The position numbers and the translations under genes are program-made. A DNA stretch of 63,530 nucleotides from Oceanispirochaeta sp. M1 (GTDB lineage: Bacteria > Spirochaetota > Spirochaetia > DSM-2461), in the NCBI RefSeq assembly GCF_003346715.1, contig NZ_QQPQ01000032.1, positions 1 through 63,530 of the forward strand, written 5' to 3'. Position 1 is the first letter of the stretch. Every line of letters starts with the position of its first letter. Positions 35,284-43,199 of this stretch are shown one piece after another. The notes under the pieces were generated by a model, which made no database searches, was not told where the DNA came from, and saw only the letters and a program-made list of their open reading frames with translations.

Positions 35284-35941
35284 CTGAATTAAGATAATCC
35301 TTCAGTTTTTTGAATGGTATTGTCTGTCCCTCATACAGTTCTGTAAAAATCTTCTGTATCCGGCGGTAATCTTCTTCCGTATCCAATGTGACCCGTTGAG
35401 ACATTTGCGGACTATGCTGATGATAATAGAGTGAAAACAAGTCAGGGTTGTTATAGATGTAGGGTGTAACATGTTCATGGTCATAGCTCTTATCTGTCAG
35501 TGGATATGCTTTTTCCAGAGATTCTCTACGGAACAGTTCCACTCCGCATCCAACAGGGATTCCCAGCATGGCAGTATAATCAACTGTGGATGATTCTTTT
35601 AAGAACTGAAGCAGCTGGGCTGCGGGTTCCCAGGCAACAAGAGGATTATCCCCGGTTGCTCTGATAATGATATCCGGAGAATATTGCCTTCCAGCGTCTA
35701 TGTATCTTTTCAATACGTCCTGTCTGTCACCTGCAAAAATGGTGAAGCCGCATTTCTCAGCAAGAGGAGCAAGTATCTCCTTATCACCTTCTGCGGTGAC
35801 AATCACATAATCATTCAAAGAGATATTCTTCAGTGAAAGCATTGCATGTTCAATGACAGTTTTCTCTTCTATTATTTTTAACGCTTTTTCAGGAAGACGG
35901 CTGGAGTCCAGCCGCACCTGTAGAAATACAGCTGTTTTCAT
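35267..35941 (-). CDS. SpsF-like cytidylyltransferase
   Basis: The 224-residue protein opens with AVFLQVRLDSSRLPEKAL, the conserved start of the SpsF / acylneuraminate cytidylyltransferase group. IRATGDNPLV near 103-112 and TPYIYNNP further on are also family blocks. Such enzymes activate acidic sugars as CMP derivatives for glycan synthesis. GGGA lies 6 nt before the ATG, and it overlaps the preceding gene by 4 nt (ATGA). Together with the PseG-like neighbour it suggests a nucleotide-activated nonulosonic-type sugar; the exact sugar is not determined. Confidence 0.87.
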   Translation of the reverse strand: MKTAVFLQVRLDSSRLPEKALKIIEEKTVIEHAMLSLKNISLNDYVIVTAEGDKEILAPLAEKCGFTIFAGDRQDVLKRYIDAGRQYSPDIIIRATGDNPLVAWEPAAQLLQFLKESSTVDYTAMLGIPVGCGVELFRRESLEKAYPLTDKSYDHEHVTPYIYNNPDLFSLYYHQHSPQMSQRVTLDTEEDYRRIQKIFTELYEGQTIPFKKLKDYLNSDDTDR

Positions 35942-36885
35942 TGAAGTTCCCAGAGTTCAGTCAGACTGTAGGGATCCATACGGAATCTATAGCGATTTTT
36001 TCTGACCCAGTTTTTAGTACTTTTATAATCTGCGATTGAATTAAATAGAGACATTCCGGATTTGAAATGAAATCTGATAATACTTCTCAACGAGAGCTGA
36101 CAAGAATCTCCTTTATAGACCAGCGCCAGATTTTTAAGGAAAAATCTTTTATACGAGTCACTGATACTTGCATCTTCTTTGGGAATTTCATTCTGATAGG
36201 CAATCTTGATCCCTGTATAACAGAGGATTTTTTCACCCCAGAGAAATGCACGGAATCCGAAATCCATCTTCTGCCAATAGGGAGATTCAATCTTTATATC
36301 ATAACCGTCGGTGAGCATAAATATTTTTCTGTTGTAGATTCCGCAGTAATCAAAAGGATAGAGCGTTGGTGTTTCGTTTTTCACCGATCCCAGGGGAACT
36401 ATTTCAAGTTTATGTCCCGAGAAGATGGGAGCCAGTCTGATGGGGATGGACTCTTTTCTTGAATTCATAAGAACAGGAATACTGCAAAGAGCCTTCTGTT
36501 CCGCTGCCATTGCAAAAAGTCTGCCTGTTCTTCCTATAATCTGAAGATCCATATCGTCCCACATTACAAGGACATGGGAGCCCGAAGCTTCTCTTATGGC
36601 GATATTGATTTTCTCACCCACGGTTTTTTCACCGGATATGATTATGCATTTTAATTCAGGAATACTATGACTGAGTTGATCCATGTCGGAGCCGCTGCTC
36701 TCGATAGAGATTATTTCTGATAGTTTAAGAGAAGCCAGTTTTTGAAGCTGTTCCTTCCTGAAGGGTCTGCCACCCCTGCTGAGAAGAACAATACTGATTC
36801 CATTAAAGGGAGTTCTTTCGTTGTCACCAGATGCAATGATGGTATAGCTGCTCTCCATACTAGAAGTTGAAACTGTAGTATTCAT
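35938..36885 (-). CDS. GT-A-fold glycosyltransferase-like protein
   Basis: I see a family 2-like nucleotide-sugar fold. There is an opening beta strand ISIVLLSRGG, a GEKINIAIREASGSHVLVMWDDMD stretch (two adjacent blocks) whose DDMD occupies the DxD metal site, and a later YQNEIP region. The start is ambiguous. The choice at 36885 has GTGAG 7 nt upstream; alternatives are 36918 (longest) and 36858, where ATG lies just after the preceding stop codon. It is embedded between the SPASM and SpsF-like genes. Transfer of a sugar to flagellar or envelope glycan is inferred from context. Confidence 0.7.
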   Translation of the reverse strand: MNTTVSTSSMESSYTIIASGDNERTPFNGISIVLLSRGGRPFRKEQLQKLASLKLSEIISIESSGSDMDQLSHSIPELKCIIISGEKTVGEKINIAIREASGSHVLVMWDDMDLQIIGRTGRLFAMAAEQKALCSIPVLMNSRKESIPIRLAPIFSGHKLEIVPLGSVKNETPTLYPFDYCGIYNRKIFMLTDGYDIKIESPYWQKMDFGFRAFLWGEKILCYTGIKIAYQNEIPKEDASISDSYKRFFLKNLALVYKGDSCQLSLRSIIRFHFKSGMSLFNSIADYKSTKNWVRKNRYRFRMDPYSLTELWELQ

Positions 36886-38371
36886 CACAGTGCTCACATA
36901 TTCCGCAGTATTTTTCATCTAAATGTTCAGAGAACCGGCTGTCGCCCGCTTCCCATATTTTTTCAAGCTTGTCAGTGAAACAGTTTCCAAGAGTTGCTTC
37001 CTGTTTCAGATCTTCACAGCATAGAAGAACGTTTCCATCAAGTTGAATACTCATCTCGCGCTTAAGATGCCAGCAGGGAAAGCGTTTTAAAGGTGATAGA
37101 TCAGTTATTTTTTTTTCTGGCAGAGATTTAGAGAAATGATCGTATTTCTGAATGATTACATTGTCAGTTTTTTCTTTCCAGTGACGGTAGAATTGTTCAA
37201 GATCATCTTCATTTTCTTTCATTCTTATGGCTTGTATCCAGGTATGTGAAGGGTTCAATTTGAGAAAATATTCTGCAGTGGAGAGAGCTTCAGCCTGCCC
37301 TTTATCACGTAGTCTGCGGTAAAGTTCAGGGTTCAGTGTATCAAGAGAAAATATCCACTCAATCCGTTGAGAGGATATGATTTTTTGTATTCCTGCATCA
37401 TCCAGATCTGTCCAGCCGACACCTGAGGTTTCTATTACGAAGGATAACTCAGTGTTTTCAAGTAGATGTTCAAGGAGCTCGTAAATATTTGTATACAGAG
37501 ACGGTTCGCCCCATAGACTCAGTGAAACTACTGCATCCGGAGTATATGCTTCTATTGCCAAAGCAAGTTCAATTACTTTTTCAGGAGCCATCTGTCTACT
37601 GTCAGTCAGGTGATCAGTATTCATCTCAGGGTAGGGACAATAAGAGCAGCTCTGAGGACATGCTGCGGATATCTGAATCTGATAATAATTGGGAGCAGTT
37701 CTGGTGAAACTCTCAAGTTTATTGTGGTGATCCATGAAATCCCGGGCTCTGATGATACCTGCTTTGATAAAAGCCTGCAGCTGCATCAGATTTATTTTGT
37801 TATCAGCGGCCAGGGATATTCTATTCAGCCTTAGATCGACTTCAGAAATTTCTGTTTCTATATCAAAAGAATTAATATCCTTCTGTATCCAGGAAAAGAG
37901 ACTTTCTCTCTTGATGGGGTCAGAGCACTCGGTAATAAGCTTATTCAGCTCATTCAAAGTATGGGGGTTGATAATTTCAGCAGCCAGTCCGCCCGGAAAG
38001 CCATCTGCAAAGCTGTAATCTGCATAATACTTCAGATGCTTTGCATACATTTTATTGAATAAATCGATATCCAGTAAGGGAGTATCACCGAAAAAATAGA
38101 TACATTGATCATAGCCCGCTGCGGCCTGATCCATTGCCTGAAGTAGTAAGTCCTGTCTGTTTTCACTCAGAATTACATAATCTTCAGGATCTTTACTGCT
38201 GTAAAACATTTTTAACTGTTCAATATCAAGGGCAATGGGTATAATTTTTTCTACATCCGGAAGTGTGGACGTAAAATCCTGAATCATGGTGGACAGGGAC
38301 TTCCCGTTCATCAGATGGATCTGTGAGTTGGTGTTGTTTTGAATCAAATTCAAAAATACTATATTTCTCAT
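36860..38371 (-). CDS. Nucleotidyltransferase-like / radical SAM-SPASM fusion (spiro-SPASM type)
   Basis: The N-terminal ~200 residues resemble a sugar nucleotidyltransferase (FFGDTPLLDIDLFNKM). A radical SAM domain follows with the cluster motif CPQSCSYC. A C-terminal SPASM-type region has CCEDLKQE and CGICEHCDEYY for auxiliary iron-sulfur clusters. This combination matches the spirochaete-restricted spiro-SPASM group as I recall it. The ATG at 38371 is chosen because a longer reading to 38524 would overlap the divergent lipoprotein gene and lacks a ribosome binding site. It heads the seven-gene operon that ends next to flaA. The substrate is unknown. Confidence 0.85.
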   Translation of the reverse strand: MRNIVFLNLIQNNTNSQIHLMNGKSLSTMIQDFTSTLPDVEKIIPIALDIEQLKMFYSSKDPEDYVILSENRQDLLLQAMDQAAAGYDQCIYFFGDTPLLDIDLFNKMYAKHLKYYADYSFADGFPGGLAAEIINPHTLNELNKLITECSDPIKRESLFSWIQKDINSFDIETEISEVDLRLNRISLAADNKINLMQLQAFIKAGIIRARDFMDHHNKLESFTRTAPNYYQIQISAACPQSCSYCPYPEMNTDHLTDSRQMAPEKVIELALAIEAYTPDAVVSLSLWGEPSLYTNIYELLEHLLENTELSFVIETSGVGWTDLDDAGIQKIISSQRIEWIFSLDTLNPELYRRLRDKGQAEALSTAEYFLKLNPSHTWIQAIRMKENEDDLEQFYRHWKEKTDNVIIQKYDHFSKSLPEKKITDLSPLKRFPCWHLKREMSIQLDGNVLLCCEDLKQEATLGNCFTDKLEKIWEAGDSRFSEHLDEKYCGICEHCDEYYSFNF

Positions 38372-38433
38372 AGTCACAATATCGTCATTTAGAGTAGGTC
38401 CTCTGAGTGAAAGATACAATTCTTGGAGAAATA

Positions 38434-38934
38434 ATGAAAGGCATTCTGAGAAAACTGAATTATCTTTGTCTGTTACTTTTTTTTGTATCTTGTACAGCAG
38501 GACCCTTAAAGAATTCAAAATCACTTGAGGATTTCTTTCATGATGAAAACCTTAACTATATAATGGACAATGAAGGTGACTTCAGAATCCTTGCTGACGG
38601 TGTCAGTATTCTTAAGGATGTATGGATACGGGGGCAGCTGAACCATTCGGGTTCTGTGGCAATAAGGGAGATATTTTCTGTTTCATTGATTATCAGTGAA
38701 GAAGAGCTTGATTCATTGAGCCGGGTACTCCTTTTAGATAATATGCAGACTAGAATTATGGGCAGCTGGTCTATTATGATTGAAGATAACCCTGATAGTA
38801 TTAATAAGAATTATCTGGTTCTCTATACAGTGAAAGCAGGACTTGATTCGGATAATAAGTATATTCTCCAGGCTGTAAGAGAGGCTGCGGAAGCGGCATC
38901 CACCCTGGAACAAGTTCTTTCACCCGGAATATAA
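38434..38934 (+). CDS. Small lipoprotein of unknown function
   Basis: The ATG at 38434 has GGAG 5 nt upstream and gives a lipoprotein signal MKGILRKLNYL...FFVSC with the lipidated Cys at 20. An in-frame GTG at 38407 would be less good. The mature 146 residues are a compact mixed fold with an acidic N-terminus (LEDFFHDEN), and I do not recognise the family. It lies 16 bp before xseA on the same strand and is divergent from the spiro-SPASM gene. Confidence 0.75.
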   Translation: MKGILRKLNYLCLLLFFVSCTAGPLKNSKSLEDFFHDENLNYIMDNEGDFRILADGVSILKDVWIRGQLNHSGSVAIREIFSVSLIISEEELDSLSRVLLLDNMQTRIMGSWSIMIEDNPDSINKNYLVLYTVKAGLDSDNKYILQAVREAAEAASTLEQVLSPGI

Positions 38935-38950
38935 GCAAGGCGGTAGATAT

Positions 38951-40141
38951 TTGAACGGAATTCCAAGCTATAATGTCAGCGAACTGACTTATATGATAAA
39001 AAACACACTGGAAAATCAATTTCCTGTTGTAAGAGTAAAAGGCGAGATCAGTAACTTCAGACCCGCGGCATCAGGACATTGCTATTTCAATCTCAAGGAT
39101 AAAGATGCTGTTATCAATGCTGTTCTATTTAGACAGCAGCGGAGTACTCTGGATTTTACTCCGGCCGATGGTATGTCTGTGACTGTGATCGGCAGACTCT
39201 CGGTCTATGCTCAGCGCGGGAACTATCAGCTTATCTGTGAATCAATGGAACAGAGCGGTAGAGGAGATCTTCTTTATCAGTTGGAACTGCTTAAGAAGAG
39301 GCTTGAGCAGGAGGGCCTCTTTGATCCTGAACTGAAGAAGGAGCTGCCCCTCTATCCTCGTACAATAGGGGCTGTCACATCCGCAAGGGGTGCAGCACTG
39401 CAGGATATAATTCAGGTTCTTAAAAGAAGGATGAAGTCTTTCCGTCTGATTGTGAATGATACGGTTGTACAGGGAGAATATTCAGCTCCTTCCATAGTCA
39501 GATCCATTGAATCAATGAATAAAAGAGATGATATAGATGTGATAATTCTAGCCCGTGGTGGAGGATCGCTCGAGGATCTGCTCTCCTTCAGTGATGAAAG
39601 AGTTGTCAGGGCTGTGGCTGCATCCCGGATACCTCTGATCAGTGGAGTCGGTCACGAGATAGATTTTTCTCTTGCAGACTTTGCAGCTGATATGAGGGCT
39701 CCCACCCCGTCAGCTGCCGCAGAGATTGTTTCAGAAGCAACACTGGACCTGGAGCAGAAAATCAGACGGAGCCGGGAAGAACTTAAACAACTGCTGCAGC
39801 ATTCCATGGAGAAGACGCGATGGCGTTTCAGCAGCTGTGACAGGACTGTTCTAGACGGCATAATGACGGGACGGATTGAAGACATCAGGCAAATCCCGGA
39901 TTTATGGCACTTGGATAATAATAAATTGCTGTCAGACAGAATAGGCAGCTGGAGGTCTCAGACTGCTCTGATGAGTGAGACCATCTCCTCTGTGTCTCCG
40001 GAAAATATATTGGCACGAGGATTTCCACTTATATTCAAGGATAATAAAATAATAAATTCTGCAGAGCAGGTGAAAAGCGGTGACCGCCTGAGTCTCCGTT
40101 TCAGAGACGGAGAAAAAACCGCTCTTGTTGAAAAAGCATAA
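38951..40141 (+). CDS. xseA: Exodeoxyribonuclease VII large subunit
   Basis: XseA is the catalytic subunit of exonuclease VII, which degrades single-stranded DNA from both ends. The N-terminal OB-fold opens with YNVSELTYMIKNTLENQFP. The catalytic region has TSARGAALQDI and ILARGGGSLEDLLSFSDE, then GVGHEIDFSLADFAADMRAPTPSAAAE in adjacent blocks. The length of 396 residues is at the short end. The start is TTG, with AAGGCGGT upstream and no in-frame ATG near. xseB follows 9 bp later. Confidence 0.96.
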   Translation: MNGIPSYNVSELTYMIKNTLENQFPVVRVKGEISNFRPAASGHCYFNLKDKDAVINAVLFRQQRSTLDFTPADGMSVTVIGRLSVYAQRGNYQLICESMEQSGRGDLLYQLELLKKRLEQEGLFDPELKKELPLYPRTIGAVTSARGAALQDIIQVLKRRMKSFRLIVNDTVVQGEYSAPSIVRSIESMNKRDDIDVIILARGGGSLEDLLSFSDERVVRAVAASRIPLISGVGHEIDFSLADFAADMRAPTPSAAAEIVSEATLDLEQKIRRSREELKQLLQHSMEKTRWRFSSCDRTVLDGIMTGRIEDIRQIPDLWHLDNNKLLSDRIGSWRSQTALMSETISSVSPENILARGFPLIFKDNKIINSAEQVKSGDRLSLRFRDGEKTALVEKA

Positions 40142-40150
40142 GGAAAAAAA

Positions 40151-40342
40151 ATGAAATTCGAAAAAAAGATAAAACGACTGGAAGAGATCACAGAAATAAT
40201 TAAAACTGCGGCTGTAGATTTTGATGAGCAGCTGAAACTTTACAAGGAAGGCTCCGGTCTTGCCCAAGAGATTGAGAAAGAGCTGGACAGTGCCGAGCAG
40301 ATGATCGAAGAGATAAAGGTTGATGATCAGAAGGAAAAGTGA
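40151..40342 (+). CDS. xseB: Exodeoxyribonuclease VII small subunit
   Basis: The 63-residue protein has the XseB pattern: FEKKIKRLEEITEII at the start and LKLYKEGSGLAQEIEKEL in the middle. It forms two helices that wrap XseA in several copies. It is slightly short for the family but complete. It follows xseA by 9 bp. Its last 16 bp overlap the 3' end of the convergent DUF192 gene. Confidence 0.92.
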   Translation: MKFEKKIKRLEEITEIIKTAAVDFDEQLKLYKEGSGLAQEIEKELDSAEQMIEEIKVDDQKEK

Positions 40343-40764
40343 ACTTGATCTCCTTCTCCAATTCCTTTTTTATCAAAATACCCCTGATTCACTTCCAGAG
40401 CATACAGTACTGAATGACTTGACTGTACTGCCTTCTGGGAGAGGGGGGTTAAATTATGAATTTCCCGGATGACACCTGATTTGCTGATATAGGCTATGGA
40501 AAGGGGAATCTTTGTATTCTTCATCCAGAAGGACATTTTCTGTTCTTTTTCAAATATAAAAAGCATTCCCTGATCTTCGGGAAGAGATTTTCTGTACATC
40601 AGCCCCTTCTGTCTGCTTTCAGGTGTATCCGCAATCTCAACTCTGATCTTTTCTCCATTGATTGAGATGTCATATAATGGTTTTTCCCCTGCAGAGCATG
40701 AGACTGCAAAGAAGAGACTGAATAAAAAAAGAATTAAGTTTTTTCGAGGGTGAATATATTTCAT
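40327..40764 (-). CDS. DUF192-family lipoprotein
   Basis: A lipoprotein signal ends in AVSC (Cys23). The DUF192 fold follows, with the hallmark ESRQKGLMYRKSLPEDQGMLF and MSFWMKNTKIPLSIAYIS blocks. The family is widespread and exported, and its function remains unsettled. AAGGA lies 6 nt before the ATG. The start overlaps the stop of the upstream gene by one base (TAATG), so the two are translationally coupled. It converges with xseB, with a 16-bp overlap. Confidence 0.9.
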   Translation of the reverse strand: MKYIHPRKNLILFLFSLFFAVSCSAGEKPLYDISINGEKIRVEIADTPESRQKGLMYRKSLPEDQGMLFIFEKEQKMSFWMKNTKIPLSIAYISKSGVIREIHNLTPLSQKAVQSSHSVLYALEVNQGYFDKKGIGEGDQVHFSF

Positions 40765-41366
40765 TAGAAATCCTTCAGGAACTCACTGTGTGATATCTCC
40801 TGAAAACTCTTCAGACGTATATCTTCTTCAATAAATGAGTTGAAAACTTCAAGATCGAGATATTTTATGGTCAGAGGATATTCAAGACTCAACTGCATCT
40901 TTTCATTTTTCCAGAAAAGACCCTCCGGTGAAAGTTCAGCCGGTTGGCCGTATTTCTTTGTCAGAGTTTTCTGCAGTGAATAGAAATCCATTCTTTCTCT
41001 ATCCATCTGCAGAATAATCAGATAAAGCAGATTTTCGTTGAATTGAAAAAAGCCCTGATCGATAAAAGCTCTTCCGCTGCTGCTTATAAGAGACTGGTTT
41101 CCATTTGTCTGGATAGATACATCGGGATCTCCCCGAAAGTCAAAGCGGGCTTCCCGTAACAGCAGATCCTTGACTTCCGAAAACTCCATCCCCAGCAGTA
41201 TGCTTCTATAACCGTCAGGGAGGGCAGATATTTCTTCTGTACTGTCTTCGTCCCCGGTCTCTATGTTACTGTTTTTCGTCTCATCTTCAAATAATGAACT
41301 TTGACTATACAATAGCTGTGAAATAAGGAATAATAATATTATTATATTGTACTTTAATGTTCTCAT
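40764..41366 (-). CDS. Exported protein of unknown function
   Basis: A signal peptide (YNIIILLFLISQLLYS, cleavage near residue 21) is followed by an acidic linker (ETGDEDSTEE). A roughly 150-residue compact domain contains LLGMEFSEVKDLL and LTKKYGQPAELSPEG, blocks that resemble repeats seen in other periplasmic proteins. I do not recognise the family. No Shine-Dalgarno sequence precedes the ATG; a TATAAT box ends four bases before it. It is coupled to the DUF192 lipoprotein and divergent from the barrel gene at 41397. Confidence 0.68.
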   Translation of the reverse strand: MRTLKYNIIILLFLISQLLYSQSSLFEDETKNSNIETGDEDSTEEISALPDGYRSILLGMEFSEVKDLLLREARFDFRGDPDVSIQTNGNQSLISSSGRAFIDQGFFQFNENLLYLIILQMDRERMDFYSLQKTLTKKYGQPAELSPEGLFWKNEKMQLSLEYPLTIKYLDLEVFNSFIEEDIRLKSFQEISHSEFLKDF

Positions 41367-41396
41367 TATTATTATATATCGGATGGGTAGAGCTAA

Positions 41397-42896
41397 TTGA
41401 AAAGCGAAACAATCATTAGAAAATCTTCATCTTTAAAAACAGTCTGTTTTCTGTTTCTCACAACCTTGTTTCTTGTTTCAGCTGAGTCACTTTACGCTCA
41501 GGAAAACAAGACTCCCGTTGTTGATATCCAGTTAAGAAAAAAACTTGATTATGAACGCCCTCCCCGCCTTCAGGAAGAGGATATACGTGAAGGAAAGTCA
41601 TTCCAATTTGTTTCCGGACTTGAGATTATCACAGATATTGAATATGTGAAGATTTACATATTTGATGTAGAAAATGGAAGAACTCCATTTGAAAGTAATG
41701 ATATTACAAATGGATATATCAGAGTCAAACTTGAGAAACCGGGTTACAGGGATTTTTCATTCTGGGTAAACGTTAAAGAGGACTACAGGACCACTGCGCA
41801 TGTTTACTATGAGGAGAAACCTAGATCATCTGTTTCCGGTACTCCAGTAGATAATACGATTCCTGAAAGGGATTCTCATCCCCTGTATCTTTCATTCAAT
41901 CCCGGTGATCCTGCCTATTACAGGCAGATTTTTTTATTGAACAGCGAGGACAGTGATTCTCACTATACGGCAATTTTGAAGAGTAAAGAGAGTGAAAAGA
42001 TCTTTTCTTTAGTTCCTGAAGGAACCCGGTACCCCTTTATATTTACATGGGATGGTAAGGATGTTCTTGGTGAGAAACAGAAAGACGGTATTTATTCACT
42101 GCAGATGAATCCAGGTCAGACATATAAGGTTGAACTGAATAGGATGTACAGTAGAAAAGCTGCCAATTATTTCACAGGAACAGCGGGTTTGGTTCTTGTT
42201 CCAACTGCTCAAATACTCTTTCCGGGAGGATTTCAGTTTGGTTCCAGTTTCTCAATTGACCGGAATCCTGATGGCGGGACCAGCGGAGGCTACAGCCTTC
42301 CCTTCAGCTTTTTCTTAAGATTTTCTCCTCTGAAACGCTGGGAATCCTCTTTTGAAGCAGAAGTTGCCTTTATTAATGAATCCGGGGAACCTTCTCTCAG
42401 GCTTAACAGTTCTCAGAAAGCATATATATACGGAAATGATCTGTTTCAGCTCAGTCTCGGACTGCGTGGCTCATATAAAGGCGCTATCAATGACCTGAAG
42501 CAGAATGTTCAAAACTCTTTGATCAGAGATCCTTCAGGATTTTCTTTTTTCATTCCCATGCAGTTTGAGCTGAGTAATTGGGATTTTATGATCTCTCCCG
42601 AGTTTTTATATACATTGAATTCACAAGCATCAGCTGATATTTCAGACAGTTTTGATATTCTGGGGGTTATGAGATGGGGGGTAAGTTATTCAAATGCCAT
42701 TTTTGGAGCAGCCTTCTCTTCTGCCCTATATCTCCCTTCATATAACGGAAACAAGATGGTAATGCAAGTGGGAGTTGAGGGGTCTTTTTATATACCCGGC
42801 ACTCCCATGTACATAAATCTTTTTGCTGTTGATCAAACAGTCAAGGAAGGGCGAGAGAGATATTCAATCGGTTTAAATCTGGGATTTCTATTTTAA
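41397..42896 (+). CDS. Exported PEGA-like / FlgD-Ig-like protein with barrel-type C-terminus
   Basis: The start is TTG because no other in-frame start lies before the signal peptide, which ends LYAQ-EN. Residues about 60-125 resemble a PEGA sandwich (NGRTPFESNDI and VKLEKPGYRDFSFWV). Residues near 215-240 match a FlgD-type Ig pattern (FTWDGKDVLGEKQKDGIYSL). From about 255 to the end the sequence alternates in amphipathic strands with aromatic ends and finishes in GLNLGFLF, as expected for an outer-membrane barrel. I do not know the family name. It may link the outer membrane with periplasmic structures; this is inference. Confidence 0.72.
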   Translation: MKSETIIRKSSSLKTVCFLFLTTLFLVSAESLYAQENKTPVVDIQLRKKLDYERPPRLQEEDIREGKSFQFVSGLEIITDIEYVKIYIFDVENGRTPFESNDITNGYIRVKLEKPGYRDFSFWVNVKEDYRTTAHVYYEEKPRSSVSGTPVDNTIPERDSHPLYLSFNPGDPAYYRQIFLLNSEDSDSHYTAILKSKESEKIFSLVPEGTRYPFIFTWDGKDVLGEKQKDGIYSLQMNPGQTYKVELNRMYSRKAANYFTGTAGLVLVPTAQILFPGGFQFGSSFSIDRNPDGGTSGGYSLPFSFFLRFSPLKRWESSFEAEVAFINESGEPSLRLNSSQKAYIYGNDLFQLSLGLRGSYKGAINDLKQNVQNSLIRDPSGFSFFIPMQFELSNWDFMISPEFLYTLNSQASADISDSFDILGVMRWGVSYSNAIFGAAFSSALYLPSYNGNKMVMQVGVEGSFYIPGTPMYINLFAVDQTVKEGRERYSIGLNLGFLF

Positions 42897-43199
42897 GTAA
42901 GTAAATAGAATTATCATCAGTATCAGCATTAATCCAAATCCTGAGAGCCAGAAGACTGAGGCTGGTATGAAATCCAGTATGGGTTTCTTTGTTCTCTTTT
43001 TTTTGGAATTGTCATGATAAGTAAACTTCTCTACTGAAGTCATATACCCGCAGTCCGGACATCCCCCTTTAAAGAATTCAGCTTTATCTATAAAACCGCA
43101 GGAAGGACATTTTACTGCCTTGAAATTAACACCACAGGCAGGACAGGAATCAGAATTTCTTTTTACTTCCTCACCACAGTTTTCACAGAAAAACCCCAT
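42888..43199 (-). CDS. Zinc-ribbon membrane protein
   Basis: Three CxxC zinc-ribbon units are visible in the first 55 residues: CENC, CPAC, CPSC and CPDC pairs. A basic linker (KKKRTKKP) and one C-terminal transmembrane helix (about 78-101) follow. The 103-residue product is probably a cytosolic zinc-binding module anchored by its tail. It follows the SpoIIE-type phosphatase so closely that the stop/start bases touch (shared base 43199), implying a common transcript. Its 3' end overlaps the convergent barrel gene by 9 bp. Confidence 0.8.
   Translation of the reverse strand: MGFFCENCGEEVKRNSDSCPACGVNFKAVKCPSCGFIDKAEFFKGGCPDCGYMTSVEKFTYHDNSKKKRTKKPILDFIPASVFWLSGFGLMLILMIILFTYLK

Noticed and set aside
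38372-38524. 51-codon N-terminal extension of the spiro-SPASM gene
   Set aside because: It would overlap the divergent lipoprotein gene by 91 bp, including its signal peptide, and has no ribosome binding site.
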